Origin: Planococcus sp. ISL-110
Lineage (GTDB): Bacteria; Bacillota; Bacilli; Bacillales_A; Planococcaceae
Direction of reading: 5' to 3'
DNA: 64,000 bases
Assembly (NCBI RefSeq): GCF_018613575.1
Contig: NZ_JAGGPX010000020.1
Coordinates: 1-64,000, forward strand
Part shown: positions 36,375 to 44,313 of the stretch, piece after piece
Position numbering within the stretch: the stretch's first letter is position 1
Layout: the number at the start of each line of letters is the position of its first letter
Made by a program: the position numbers and the translations under genes
Notes under the pieces: model-generated
Database searches by the model: none
Seen by the model: only the letters and a program-made list of their open reading frames with translations
Told to the model about the DNA's origin: nothing

Positions 36375-36663
36375 GAGAGGGATTTCCTGGGCAGAAACCA
36401 TGGTGAGCCTATTTATGATCTTTATCATCTTCGGCAGTTTGCTGCCGGTCATGCTCAGTGTTCAGCAAAGTCTGCAAATGAAAAAAGAACGCGTCAGCGC
36501 TTATGAAACCCTGCACGAAGCCGCGAGAGAAATTAACTCGACAGGTTCGGTACAGGGGCAGCGGACAGTCAATGGCATCGTCTACAACTGGCAAATGGCC
36601 GATCGGCTGTGTGTCGATTATGCGGATTATCAAGGAAAGAAGGAGCAGCTATGCGCCGAATAG
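36367..36663 (+). CDS. comGE: minor pseudopilin ComGE, likely CTG start
   Basis: A minor pseudopilin of about 98 aa with the class III motif NERG-ISWAETMVSLF followed by a hydrophobic helix. The only in-frame start codons giving a leader are CTG at 36367 (a short leader, with AGGGAGG about 10 nt upstream) or TTG at 36343 (a leader with Trp, Cys and Phe, unlike the family). I choose CTG. It overlaps comGD by 8 nt and comGF by 13 nt. C-terminal Cys residues are present. Confidence 0.65.
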   Translation: MNERGISWAETMVSLFMIFIIFGSLLPVMLSVQQSLQMKKERVSAYETLHEAAREINSTGSVQGQRTVNGIVYNWQMADRLCVDYADYQGKKEQLCAE

Positions 36664-37088
36664 CCCGGCTGGATGAGAAAGGATTTTCGTTTTTAACGTC
36701 CATTTTCGATTTGCTGGTACTCATGACGATGCTGCCGCTGATTGTTCTGTTCTTCGGATTCGCTGTCGGCTTTACCGAAGATTTGGATGCGCACCAGGCA
36801 GAATGGCAATTGTTTGCTGTCGATTTACAGAGCTACCTGAACAACAGCGAATCGCTTGAGATCATCAATGGAGGCAGCGGAATCCGTGTCGTCCAGCTGG
36901 GGGAGGAATTTGATATCGAACTGTATACCGACATGATCCGCAAACAAAAAGAAAGAAAAGGCCATGAAGTCATGCTGACACGCGTTCGGCTATGCAGTTT
37001 TTCACTGGATGGCAACATGCTGAAGGTCCGCACTGAATTCACCACCGGCAGTCTGGAAGAGGCAGAGTATGTTTTTACGCAGCCTTAA
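36651..37088 (+). CDS. comGF: minor pseudopilin ComGF
   Basis: A 145-aa protein. The N terminus has DEKG-FSFLTSIFDLLVL (prepilin-like) and a hydrophobic helix. The remainder resembles the ComGF domain (QLFAVDLQSYLNNS). ATG at 36651 has AAGGAG. It overlaps comGE and comGG. Confidence 0.85.
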   Translation: MRRIARLDEKGFSFLTSIFDLLVLMTMLPLIVLFFGFAVGFTEDLDAHQAEWQLFAVDLQSYLNNSESLEIINGGSGIRVVQLGEEFDIELYTDMIRKQKERKGHEVMLTRVRLCSFSLDGNMLKVRTEFTTGSLEEAEYVFTQP

Positions 37089-37272
37089 AAACGAGAAAGG
37101 TGCCGTCTACCCCATTGCCATCGTCTTTTTCCTGTCGGCTCTGCTGCTGTTATCCCACACGCTGACGCTCTATTCCATCCAATATAAAACGTATGATGGT
37201 TTGGAAAATATGCACAGACATGCTACGATACAACTACTGAAGGATATTGAGCAAAAAAAAATACCTGAGTAG
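37069..37272 (+). CDS. comGG: minor pseudopilin ComGG (short)
   Basis: A 67-aa protein, MFLRSLKNEKGAVYPIAIVFFLSALLLLSHTLTLY..., with a prepilin-like KNEKG leader and one hydrophobic helix. It occupies the comGG position but is about half the length of B. subtilis ComGG (about 124 aa). Either the family is short here or the gene lost its 3-prime half. Confidence 0.65.
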   Translation: MFLRSLKNEKGAVYPIAIVFFLSALLLLSHTLTLYSIQYKTYDGLENMHRHATIQLLKDIEQKKIPE

Positions 37273-37294
37273 AGGTAAGTATCGGGTGGGTAGG

Positions 37295-37807
37295 ATGAAC
37301 AGAATATATTTGATTGGATTCATGGGCTGCGGCAAAAGCGCGGTCGGCAGGAGGTTGAGTTTCCTGTTAAAACTACCCTTCTATGACATGGACAAAGAGA
37401 TTGTCCGGCAGACAGGGAAAACGATTCCGGAAATTTTCGAGCAGCACGGCGAAGCATATTTTCGGGACCTGGAAACACAGTTTTTGCAAAATTTTAAAAA
37501 TGATCATTGCATCATCTCTACAGGCGGCGGCGTCACGATGCGAAAAGCAAACCAGAGGATCATGAGAAATACAGGGCTGGTGCTTTTTCTGGATGCTCCG
37601 TTCCGTGAAATCTGGCGGCGGATTCACCGGGATCCGAACCGCCCCATTATCCGCCAATCCAGCCGTGAGGAAATTGAAGCGCTGCATAAAGCCCGTTACC
37701 GGGACTACAAGCAAACGGCGCATATTACAATCCGCACGGAATTCAGGACATTGCGGCAAATTACACAATATGCCGCTTTTCAAGTAAATCGGCTAAAAGG
37801 CGAATGA
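37295..37807 (+). CDS. aroK: shikimate kinase
   Basis: A 170-aa P-loop kinase phosphorylating shikimate on O3 in chorismate synthesis. It has Walker A GFMGCGKSAVGR, the DMD substrate motif YDMDKEIV, GGG in ISTGGGV, and lid RDPNRPII. I start at ATG 37295; an in-frame ATG at 37247 lies inside comGG. It follows comG, as in Bacillus, and may be read from it. Confidence 0.92.
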   Translation: MNRIYLIGFMGCGKSAVGRRLSFLLKLPFYDMDKEIVRQTGKTIPEIFEQHGEAYFRDLETQFLQNFKNDHCIISTGGGVTMRKANQRIMRNTGLVLFLDAPFREIWRRIHRDPNRPIIRQSSREEIEALHKARYRDYKQTAHITIRTEFRTLRQITQYAAFQVNRLKGE

Positions 37808-37840
37808 ATTGATTTTAATTAATCAATTCGTTCGCCTTTT
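37797..37840 (+). terminator. terminator of comG-aroK
   Basis: GGCGAATGAATTGATT pairs with AATCAATTCGTTCGCC (one mismatch), then T4. Confidence 0.85.
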
Positions 37841-37954
37841 GTCCTTTTAAAGAAAAAAGATTGCGCTTTCTATGGATCAATGTTAGGATATATTCAAAGT
37901 TATACTATTCTGTATAACGGTTTGGACCAATCAATCTTGATTTGGGCGGATGAT

Positions 37955-38117
37955 TGTACGAGGAGAGAACGCAAATGCGTCGCCGAAGGAGCAAATGACA
38001 GAAGTTATGAATCTCTCAGGCAAAAAGACTCGTACAGGACGCATCTCTGGAGAATGCTGCATGTCAGCTACCAACGAGGAAAGCCATTATGGTAAACTTT
38101 CAGGTTCCAGGACAGAG
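37955..38117 (+). ncRNA. tandem glycine riboswitch
   Basis: The first aptamer shows GAGGAGAG, CGCCGAAGGAGCAAA and CTCTCAGGCAAAAAGACTC. The second shows GGACGCATCTCTGGAGAAT, a weaker CCAACGAGGAAAGCC and TTTCAGGTTCCAGGACAGAG. These are the conserved gcvT-motif blocks. It lies between aroK and gcvT and overlaps the following terminator hairpin. Glycine binding should let transcription proceed into the glycine cleavage operon. Confidence 0.92.
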
Positions 38118-38150
38118 ATTTCCCTTTAAGGGAAATCTCTGTCCTTTTTT
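38110..38150 (+). terminator. riboswitch-controlled terminator before gcvT
   Basis: A perfect 15-bp stem, GGACAGAGATTTCCC/GGGAAATCTCTGTCC, then T6. The 5-prime arm is shared with the end of the second glycine aptamer, so ligand binding can prevent its formation. Confidence 0.88.
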
Positions 38151-38207
38151 CGTGTCTTGGCACACTGTGTCAGCCGGAAGGGGTTTGAAGAATGAGGAGG
38201 AAAATCA

Positions 38208-39308
38208 TTGGCACAGTTAAAGCGTACACCTCTGTTTGAAACGTATTCGAAATATGGCGGCAAAACGATCGATTTTGGTGGTTGGGAACTGCCTGTGCAA
38301 TTTTCGAGCATTAAGGAAGAACATGAAGCGGTCAGAACAAAAGCAGGGCTTTTTGATGTATCGCATATGGGTGAAATCTTCGTCACAGGAGCAGACAGTT
38401 TAGACTATCTCCAGCATCTGGTAACAAACGATGTGTCCAAAATTCAAGATGGCCAGGCGCAGTATACAGCGATGTGTTATGAAGACGGCGGCACGGTAGA
38501 TGACCTGCTGGTGTATAAATTAGCAGACGAGCATTATTTGCTTGTTGTCAACGCATCCAATATCGAAAAGGATTTTGAATGGATGGAACAGGCAAAAAAA
38601 GGTGATGTAACATTGGATAACGCTTCTGAACGCTACGGTTTGTTGGCGCTGCAGGGTCCTTTGTCTGAAAAGGTGCTTCAGCGCCTGACAAACGAAGACC
38701 TTTCAGCGATCAAACCATTCCGCTTTAAGCAAGAGGTTGAAGTGGCAGGACAAAAGGTCATTTTATCGCGGACCGGCTATACAGGAGAAAACGGTTTTGA
38801 AATCTACGCAGGGCCTGATGCGCTGGTTGTTCTTTGGGACAAAATCCTGTCGGAAGGCAAACCGGAAGGCGTCTTGCCTGTAGGGCTTGGCGCACGTGAT
38901 ACATTGCGCTTTGAAGCTTGTCTTGCTTTATACGGCCAGGAATTGTCGAAAGACATCACGCCGCTTGAAGCAGGCATCAATTTTGTCGTAAAGCTCAAAA
39001 AAGAACAGGACTTTATCGGCAAACAAGCATTGGCAGCCCAAAAAGAAGCTGGCGTTCCGCGTAAATCGGTAGGCATTGAAATGATCGACAAAGGCATACC
39101 GCGCCATGGTTATGCGGTATATGCAGGAGACCAGAAAATCGGAGAAGTGACTACAGGCACCCAGTCACCAACCTTGAAGAAAAATATCGGTCTGGCTTTG
39201 GTTTCGAGTGAATGGGCTGAATTGGGAATCGAATTGGAAGTTGAAATTCGCAACAAACGATTAAAAGCGAGAACAGTGGAAACACCATTTTATAAACGAT
39301 CCAACTAA
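38208..39308 (+). CDS. gcvT: glycine cleavage system T protein (aminomethyltransferase)
   Basis: A 366-aa enzyme moving the methylene group from lipoyl-H protein to THF with release of ammonia. It has the [10 protein letters not shown] and [11 protein letters not shown] motifs and the folate-fold ends. The start is TTG after GAGGAGG ([13 protein letters not shown]). First gene of gcvT-gcvPA-gcvPB under the glycine riboswitch. Confidence 0.95.
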   Translation: MAQLKRTPLFETYSKYGGKTIDFGGWELPVQFSSIKEEHEAVRTKAGLFDVSHMGEIFVTGADSLDYLQHLVTNDVSKIQDGQAQYTAMCYEDGGTVDDLLVYKLADEHYLLVVNASNIEKDFEWMEQAKKGDVTLDNASERYGLLALQGPLSEKVLQRLTNEDLSAIKPFRFKQEVEVAGQKVILSRTGYTGENGFEIYAGPDALVVLWDKILSEGKPEGVLPVGLGARDTLRFEACLALYGQELSKDITPLEAGINFVVKLKKEQDFIGKQALAAQKEAGVPRKSVGIEMIDKGIPRHGYAVYAGDQKIGEVTTGTQSPTLKKNIGLALVSSEWAELGIELEVEIRNKRLKARTVETPFYKRSN

Positions 39309-39335
39309 TTTAACTTGAAAAGGGGACTGCACTCG

Positions 39336-40703
39336 ATGAAACATCGCTATTTACCAATGACGTCTCAAGACGAAAAAGAAATGCTGGAAACGATCGGCAT
39401 CAGCTCAATCGATGAATTGTTTTCGGATATCCCGGAAAAAGTCCGTTTTAAAGGCGAATACAACATCAAAGCAGCCAAATCAGAGTCTTCACTGACAAAG
39501 GAATTGGCACAGCTTGCAGCTCAAAACGCTGACACCAACCGTTATGCTTCTTTCCTTGGAGCGGGTGTTTACGACCATTACAAGCCGATTATCGTAGATC
39601 ACGTGATTTCACGTTCTGAATTTTATACTGCCTATACGCCTTACCAGCCGGAAATCTCCCAGGGTGAATTGCAGGCCATCTTCGAATTCCAGACGATGAT
39701 CAGCGAATTGACGGGCATGGACATTGCCAACTCTTCTATGTATGACGGCGGAACGGCACTTGCCGAAGCCGGAATGCTTGCTGCAGGGCACACGAAACGC
39801 AAGAAAATTCTAGTATCACATGCAGTCCATCCGGAATCGCGTGACGTTGTCCGCAGCTACGCACTTGGCCAGTCTATCGAAGTTATCGAAATCCCGTTGA
39901 AAGATGGCCACACTGACTTGGATGCTTTAAAAGAGATGATCGATGAAAACGTCGCAACTGTGATGATCCAATACCCGAACTTCTTTGGACAGGTTGAAAA
40001 CCTGAAAGAAATTGAACCGATTGTCCACGAAGCCGGCGCGTTATTATCCGTTTCTTCGAATCCGTTGGCACTTGGCGCGCTTACGTCTCCGGGCCAGCTC
40101 GGAGCGGATATCACAGTAGGCGATGCACAGCCTTTCGGCATTCCGGAAGCATACGGCGGCCCTCATTGCGGTTATTTCGCCGTCACGAAAAAATTGATGC
40201 GCAAAGTACCGGGGCGCTTGGTTGGTGAAACGACGGATGAAGAAGGCCGCCGTGGATTTGTGTTGACCTTGCAGGCGCGTGAACAGCATATCCGCCGCGA
40301 CAAAGCGACTTCCAATATCTGCTCGAACCAGGCTTTGAACGCTTTGGCAGCATCGGTTGCTATGACAGCACTCGGCAAAGTCGGCACTCAGGAAATCGCC
40401 AAACAGAACATCATCAAAACACATTATATGAAACAGCAATTGAAAAGAGCAGGTCTTGAAATCGCATTTGAAGGCGCTCATTTCAATGAAGTCGTTGTGA
40501 AAATGGAAGAATCCATCAAGCAGTTGAACGACCGTTTATTTGAAAACAACATGATCGGCGGCTATGACCTCGGCTTGAGCTATGATGAATTCAAAGGCCA
40601 TATGCTGGTTGCGGTCACGGAGCAACGGACAAAAGAAGAAATCGATGCATTTGTGCAGGAAATTGCTGCAAAAGTGAAGGAAGCGGGGGCTACTCATGCA
40701 TAA
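39336..40703 (+). CDS. gcvPA: glycine dehydrogenase (decarboxylating) subunit 1
   Basis: A 455-aa N-terminal half of the split P protein, which decarboxylates glycine using PLP held by subunit 2. It starts [17 protein letters not shown] at 39336 with AAAAGGGG; the frame extends 7 codons upstream. It has the family motifs [12 protein letters not shown] and [10 protein letters not shown]. It overlaps gcvPB by 8 nt. Confidence 0.95.
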   Translation: MKHRYLPMTSQDEKEMLETIGISSIDELFSDIPEKVRFKGEYNIKAAKSESSLTKELAQLAAQNADTNRYASFLGAGVYDHYKPIIVDHVISRSEFYTAYTPYQPEISQGELQAIFEFQTMISELTGMDIANSSMYDGGTALAEAGMLAAGHTKRKKILVSHAVHPESRDVVRSYALGQSIEVIEIPLKDGHTDLDALKEMIDENVATVMIQYPNFFGQVENLKEIEPIVHEAGALLSVSSNPLALGALTSPGQLGADITVGDAQPFGIPEAYGGPHCGYFAVTKKLMRKVPGRLVGETTDEEGRRGFVLTLQAREQHIRRDKATSNICSNQALNALAASVAMTALGKVGTQEIAKQNIIKTHYMKQQLKRAGLEIAFEGAHFNEVVVKMEESIKQLNDRLFENNMIGGYDLGLSYDEFKGHMLVAVTEQRTKEEIDAFVQEIAAKVKEAGATHA

Positions 40704-42159
40704 GGACAACCAAGCGCTAATTTTTGAATTGACCAAAGAAGGCCGCGTCGGCTATAGCCTTCCGACACTTGACGTACCGGAAGTTGACTTGAGCGAGCTC
40801 TTGCCGAGTGATTTGATCCGCACGGAGGCAGCTGAACTGCCGGAAGTATCGGAACTTGATATTATGCGCCATTATACGGCGTTATCCAACCGTAACCATG
40901 GTGTGGATTCCGGATTCTATCCATTAGGTTCATGTACCATGAAATACAATCCGAAAATCAACGAAACCGTTGCACGGTTCCCTGGATTTGCGAATATCCA
41001 TCCATTGCAGGATGAGAAAACCGTTCAAGGGGCTCTTGCCTTGATGTTTGATCTGCAGGAGCATCTGAAAGAAATTACCGGCATGGACGAAGTCACTCTG
41101 CAGCCTGCCGCAGGTGCACATGGTGAATGGACCGGGTTGATGATGATCCGTGCCTACCATGAAGCACGGAGCGACTTTAAACGGACAAAAGTCATTGTGC
41201 CGGATTCGGCGCATGGCACCAATCCGGCGTCAGCGACGGTTGCCGGATTCGAAACTGTAACAGTCAAATCAAGCGATCAGGGACTTGTGGATTTGGAAGA
41301 CCTGAAGCGCGTTGTCGGGGAAGATACGGCGGCGTTGATGCTGACAAATCCGAACACGCTCGGATTGTTTGAAGAGCAGATTATGGAAATGGCAGCCATC
41401 ATCCACGAAGTTGGCGGCAAGTTGTATTATGACGGCGCCAATCTGAACGCGGTTATGTCAAAAGCACGCCCGGGAGATATGGGCTTTGACGTGGTTCACT
41501 TGAACTTGCACAAAACCTTTACTGGCCCTCACGGCGGTGGCGGACCTGGATCTGGCCCAGTAGGTGTGAAAAATGATCTGCTTCCATATTTGCCAAAACC
41601 GGTATTGGTGAAAAAAGACGATGCCTATACATTCGATTACGACCGTCCGGAATCAATCGGCCGTGTCAAGCCGTTTTACGGCAACTTCGGCATCAACGTG
41701 CGTGCCTATACGTATATCCGTTCCATGGGGCCGGATGGCCTGAAAGCAGTTACGGAATACGCGGTATTGAACGCCAACTACATGATGCGAAGACTACAGC
41801 CTCATTTCGATTTGCCGTATGACCGCCATTGCAAGCATGAATTCGTCTTGAGCGGCCGCCGCCAAAAGAAACTGGGTGTCCGTACATTGGATATGGCGAA
41901 ACGCCTGCTTGACTTCGGCTATCATCCGCCAACCATCTACTTCCCATTGAATGTGGAAGAAGGCATGATGATCGAACCGACAGAAACCGAATCCAAGGAA
42001 ACTTTAGATTCGTTCATCGATGCGATGATCCAGATTGCCAAAGAAGTGGAAGAAAATCCTGAGATCGTCCAAAATGCACCACACACGACGGTCATCAGCC
42101 GTTTGGATGAAACAAAAGCAGCACGAAAACCAGTACTTCGTTATTATAAAGGCGAATAA
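40696..42159 (+). CDS. gcvPB: glycine dehydrogenase (decarboxylating) subunit 2
   Basis: A 487-aa C-terminal half of the P protein. The PLP lysine sits in [32 protein letters not shown] and [10 protein letters not shown] are also conserved. The two-subunit P protein is the usual Bacillus form. The start lies within the end of gcvPA (8-nt overlap). Confidence 0.95.
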   Translation: MHKDNQALIFELTKEGRVGYSLPTLDVPEVDLSELLPSDLIRTEAAELPEVSELDIMRHYTALSNRNHGVDSGFYPLGSCTMKYNPKINETVARFPGFANIHPLQDEKTVQGALALMFDLQEHLKEITGMDEVTLQPAAGAHGEWTGLMMIRAYHEARSDFKRTKVIVPDSAHGTNPASATVAGFETVTVKSSDQGLVDLEDLKRVVGEDTAALMLTNPNTLGLFEEQIMEMAAIIHEVGGKLYYDGANLNAVMSKARPGDMGFDVVHLNLHKTFTGPHGGGGPGSGPVGVKNDLLPYLPKPVLVKKDDAYTFDYDRPESIGRVKPFYGNFGINVRAYTYIRSMGPDGLKAVTEYAVLNANYMMRRLQPHFDLPYDRHCKHEFVLSGRRQKKLGVRTLDMAKRLLDFGYHPPTIYFPLNVEEGMMIEPTETESKETLDSFIDAMIQIAKEVEENPEIVQNAPHTTVISRLDETKAARKPVLRYYKGE

Positions 42160-42163
42160 CATC

Positions 42164-42204
42164 GCAAAAAGGCGTGGAAGCTATTGGGCTTCCACGCCTT
42201 TTTG
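42164..42204 (+). terminator. terminator of the gcv operon
   Basis: A perfect AAAAAGGCGTGGAAG/CTTCCACGCCTTTTT stem with an 8-nt loop. Confidence 0.9.
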
Positions 42205-42208
42205 CCGA

Positions 42209-42745
42209 TCAATAAAATCCAATCGACAGGCCTTTAGTCAGCTTGGCCATATCAGTAAGTTCCACATCTGAAAAAATCTGTTTGATGTCGAGTTTGCGCA
42301 GGGACTTGGAAGGAGCCGGAATTTCATAGGCCGGCCAAAACGGCAACACGGTTAATCAATGCCGGATCAATTTTATCGGGGCAATTGGAGGTTCCGATGC
42401 CGAACAGCCCTCCGCGTGATTTTGTGCCGACCAAGGCGTTCAGAAAGACGGAGCGGGTAAAGTCTGGCATGGAGCCGATCTCCAGAACGGCCAGAGCCAG
42501 TCTGGAGACGATCCCAAAGGCCTCTTGTATGGTGTAGCTGTTGGTGAACCCGGGTGATTTGCCAATAGACGACAGGCGCTTTCGTGGAGCCGGTGATGGA
42601 TTTGGCGAGCGAGCCATATAACAGGATGCTAAATCAGTTTGTTTTCGAAGCTTTCCTGGATTTTTAGATTGCCGCCGTACAAGTCGTTGGAAGCATTGGT
42701 GATTTTCCCAAAAGGATGGCAGTTTTCAAAAGGAGTTCCCATTTC
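42209..42745 (-). pseudogene. decayed AAA+ ATPase gene
   Basis: Minus-strand fragments in different frames assemble into an AAA+ domain. LAKSITGSTKAPVVYWQI follows a ruined Walker A. FTNSYTIQEAFGIVSRLA leads to a ruined Walker B. RGGLFGIGTSNCPDKIDPAL is the sensor-1 segment. A disrupted NRPGRFDR box leads into YEIPAPSKSLRK and IFSDVELTDMAKLTKGLSI. Several frameshifts and lost catalytic residues (EDMD replaced by EIGSMPD) make it non-functional. A YjoB- or CDC48-like ATPase is the likely ancestor; the exact family is uncertain. Confidence 0.7.
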
Positions 42746-42768
42746 AAATAGAGTGAGATAAAAAAGTG

Positions 42769-42801
42769 AAAAAACCCTTCCAGCAATGTGGAAGGGTTTT
42801 T
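42769..42801 (-). terminator. terminator of yqhL
   Basis: AAAAACCCTTCCA pairs with TGGAAGGGTTTTT just beyond the yqhL stop. Confidence 0.88.
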
Positions 42802-42806
42802 GAAGC

Positions 42807-43190
42807 TTAGGCTTTGGATTTTACTTTTCCGGTCCATTGTTTGAATCCGCCTTGCAGCTGGAACAATTGATCGTAGCCTTTTTTCTTTAGGAAAACTGCG
42901 ACACGTCCACTGCGTGCTCCGTTCTGGTCATATAAGTAGACCGGCTTGTCCGAACGGATTTCCTTGTAGCGCTGACGTAATTGTGATTGTGGAATATTGC
43001 GTGCTCCCAGGATATGTCCAGCCGCAAAATCTTTCGGTTCGCGTACGTCAATCAATTGGGCTTTTCGGTAGCCTTCAATAAATTTTTCTTGTGTCAGGTT
43101 AGTGACCGCTTTTTTGATGCGGAAATAAGAAATGACCGCGTAAATGATGATTGCCAAAACGATGGCGATCGTGATGTATAAAAATTCCAA
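42807..43190 (-). CDS. yqhL: membrane-anchored rhodanese-like protein YqhL
   Basis: A 127-aa protein with one N-terminal membrane helix (residues about 3-22) and a single rhodanese domain (LIDVREPKDFAAGHILGARNIP). The active loop reads YLYDQNGARSG, so the Cys expected in sulfurtransferases (YCQNG type) is Asp. It is probably not a sulfur carrier itself. It is divergent from lipM, matching the yqhL-yqhM arrangement. Confidence 0.82.
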   Translation of the reverse strand: MEFLYITIAIVLAIIIYAVISYFRIKKAVTNLTQEKFIEGYRKAQLIDVREPKDFAAGHILGARNIPQSQLRQRYKEIRSDKPVYLYDQNGARSGRVAVFLKKKGYDQLFQLQGGFKQWTGKVKSKA

Positions 43191-43289
43191 TGTTCTTGCC
43201 CCTTTCTCATCTTCCTTTATTATAAGAGAAGAGATGACGGATATTCAATGCCAATGTTACACTAATTATCGGAAATAGGAGGCGATCTT

Positions 43290-44126
43290 GTGAAATATCC
43301 AAAATGGATTTTTATAAACTCAGGGGCGAACAGCCCTTCTTACAATATGGCGCTTGATGAAGCCTTGCTGACATGGCACAGTGAAGGGCTTATTCCGCCG
43401 GTCATCCGTTTTTATAGCTGGGAGCCGGCCGCATTGTCGATCGGTTATTTTCAGAAAGTGGAAAAGGAGATCGACATGGAAGCCGTCAACCGGCTTGGCC
43501 TCGGATTTGTCCGCCGGCCGACAGGAGGCAGAGGGGTTCTTCATGAGCATGAGCTTACATATAGCATCATTGTCAGTGAAGATTATCCGGATATGCCGGA
43601 AACGGTTACAGAAGCTTACCGCGTGCTGAGCGAAGGGCTGTTGGAAGGCTTTAAAAATCTCGGACTGGATGCCCGTTTTTCGGTTCCGGATACGGATGAC
43701 AAGCGCGCTGACTTGAAAAAACCAAAGTCGGCGGTTTGTTTTGATGCCCCTAGCTGGTATGAAATGGTCGTTGAAGGAAAAAAAGTGGCGGGCAGTGCAC
43801 AAACACGCCAAAAAGGTGTGATTTTGCAGCACGGTGCGATTCTGATTGACTTGGATGCCGAGAAGCTGTTGTCGGTTTTTAAATTTTCGAGCGAAGAGGC
43901 GAAAGAGCGGATGCGCATCAAAATCCCCGAAAAAGCAGTATCGATCAATTCGCTGCGTCAGCAGCCGGCTACTGCGGAAGAATGCGTCCTTGCATTCAAG
44001 AGCGGATTCGAGAAGGCCTTGGCCATCGATCTGCAGCCATACACCTTGTCGGAACAGCAACTCGCCGAAGTCAAGGCTTTAGAAGAAAAAAAATACGCGA
44101 ATGCCGAATGGAATTTCCGTGTTTAA
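43290..44126 (+). CDS. lipM: octanoyl-[GcvH] transferase LipM
   Basis: A 278-aa enzyme transferring octanoate from acyl carrier protein to GcvH, the first step of lipoate synthesis. It has the lipoate/biotin ligase fold ([21 protein letters not shown]), the catalytic Cys in [12 protein letters not shown], and the conserved Lys in [17 protein letters not shown]. The start is GTG after AGGAGG. It lies close to the gcv genes, whose H protein (not in this window) is its acceptor. Confidence 0.93.
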   Translation: MKYPKWIFINSGANSPSYNMALDEALLTWHSEGLIPPVIRFYSWEPAALSIGYFQKVEKEIDMEAVNRLGLGFVRRPTGGRGVLHEHELTYSIIVSEDYPDMPETVTEAYRVLSEGLLEGFKNLGLDARFSVPDTDDKRADLKKPKSAVCFDAPSWYEMVVEGKKVAGSAQTRQKGVILQHGAILIDLDAEKLLSVFKFSSEEAKERMRIKIPEKAVSINSLRQQPATAEECVLAFKSGFEKALAIDLQPYTLSEQQLAEVKALEEKKYANAEWNFRV

Positions 44127-44231
44127 GTGTCTTTTGGCTCATTTTGTGGATTCCCAAAGCTGGAAACCTTGCTAAATAAAGCTTTTTAAACAGGCTGGAT
44201 TCTACAGCAGAAAATTATTATTGAAAACGAG

Positions 44232-44279
44232 TTTCAATATGTAGTATGCTGGGAATTGAAGTAATACTATATATAGTAT
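44232..44279 (+). promoter_or_regulatory. tandem NrdR boxes upstream of nrdJ
   Basis: Box 2, ATACTATATATAGTAT (44264-44279), is a perfect 16-bp palindrome of the NrdR type. Box 1, TTTCAATATGTAGTAT (44232-44247), matches it at 12 of 16 positions. Their centres are 32 bp apart, three helical turns, the usual NrdR spacing. Box 2 ends 34 nt before the start codon. Confidence 0.75.
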
Positions 44280-44313
44280 CTGACTCCATATAACACAAAG
44301 GAGGAATTGTCAA

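Noticed and set aside
43320-44060. 246-codon minus-strand open frame
   Set aside because: Antisense to lipM, which has catalytic motifs; no start signal for the antisense frame.
44127-44313. Cobalamin riboswitch upstream of nrdJ
   Set aside because: No B12-box or long structured leader is visible in the 187-nt gap; NrdR-like boxes explain it better.
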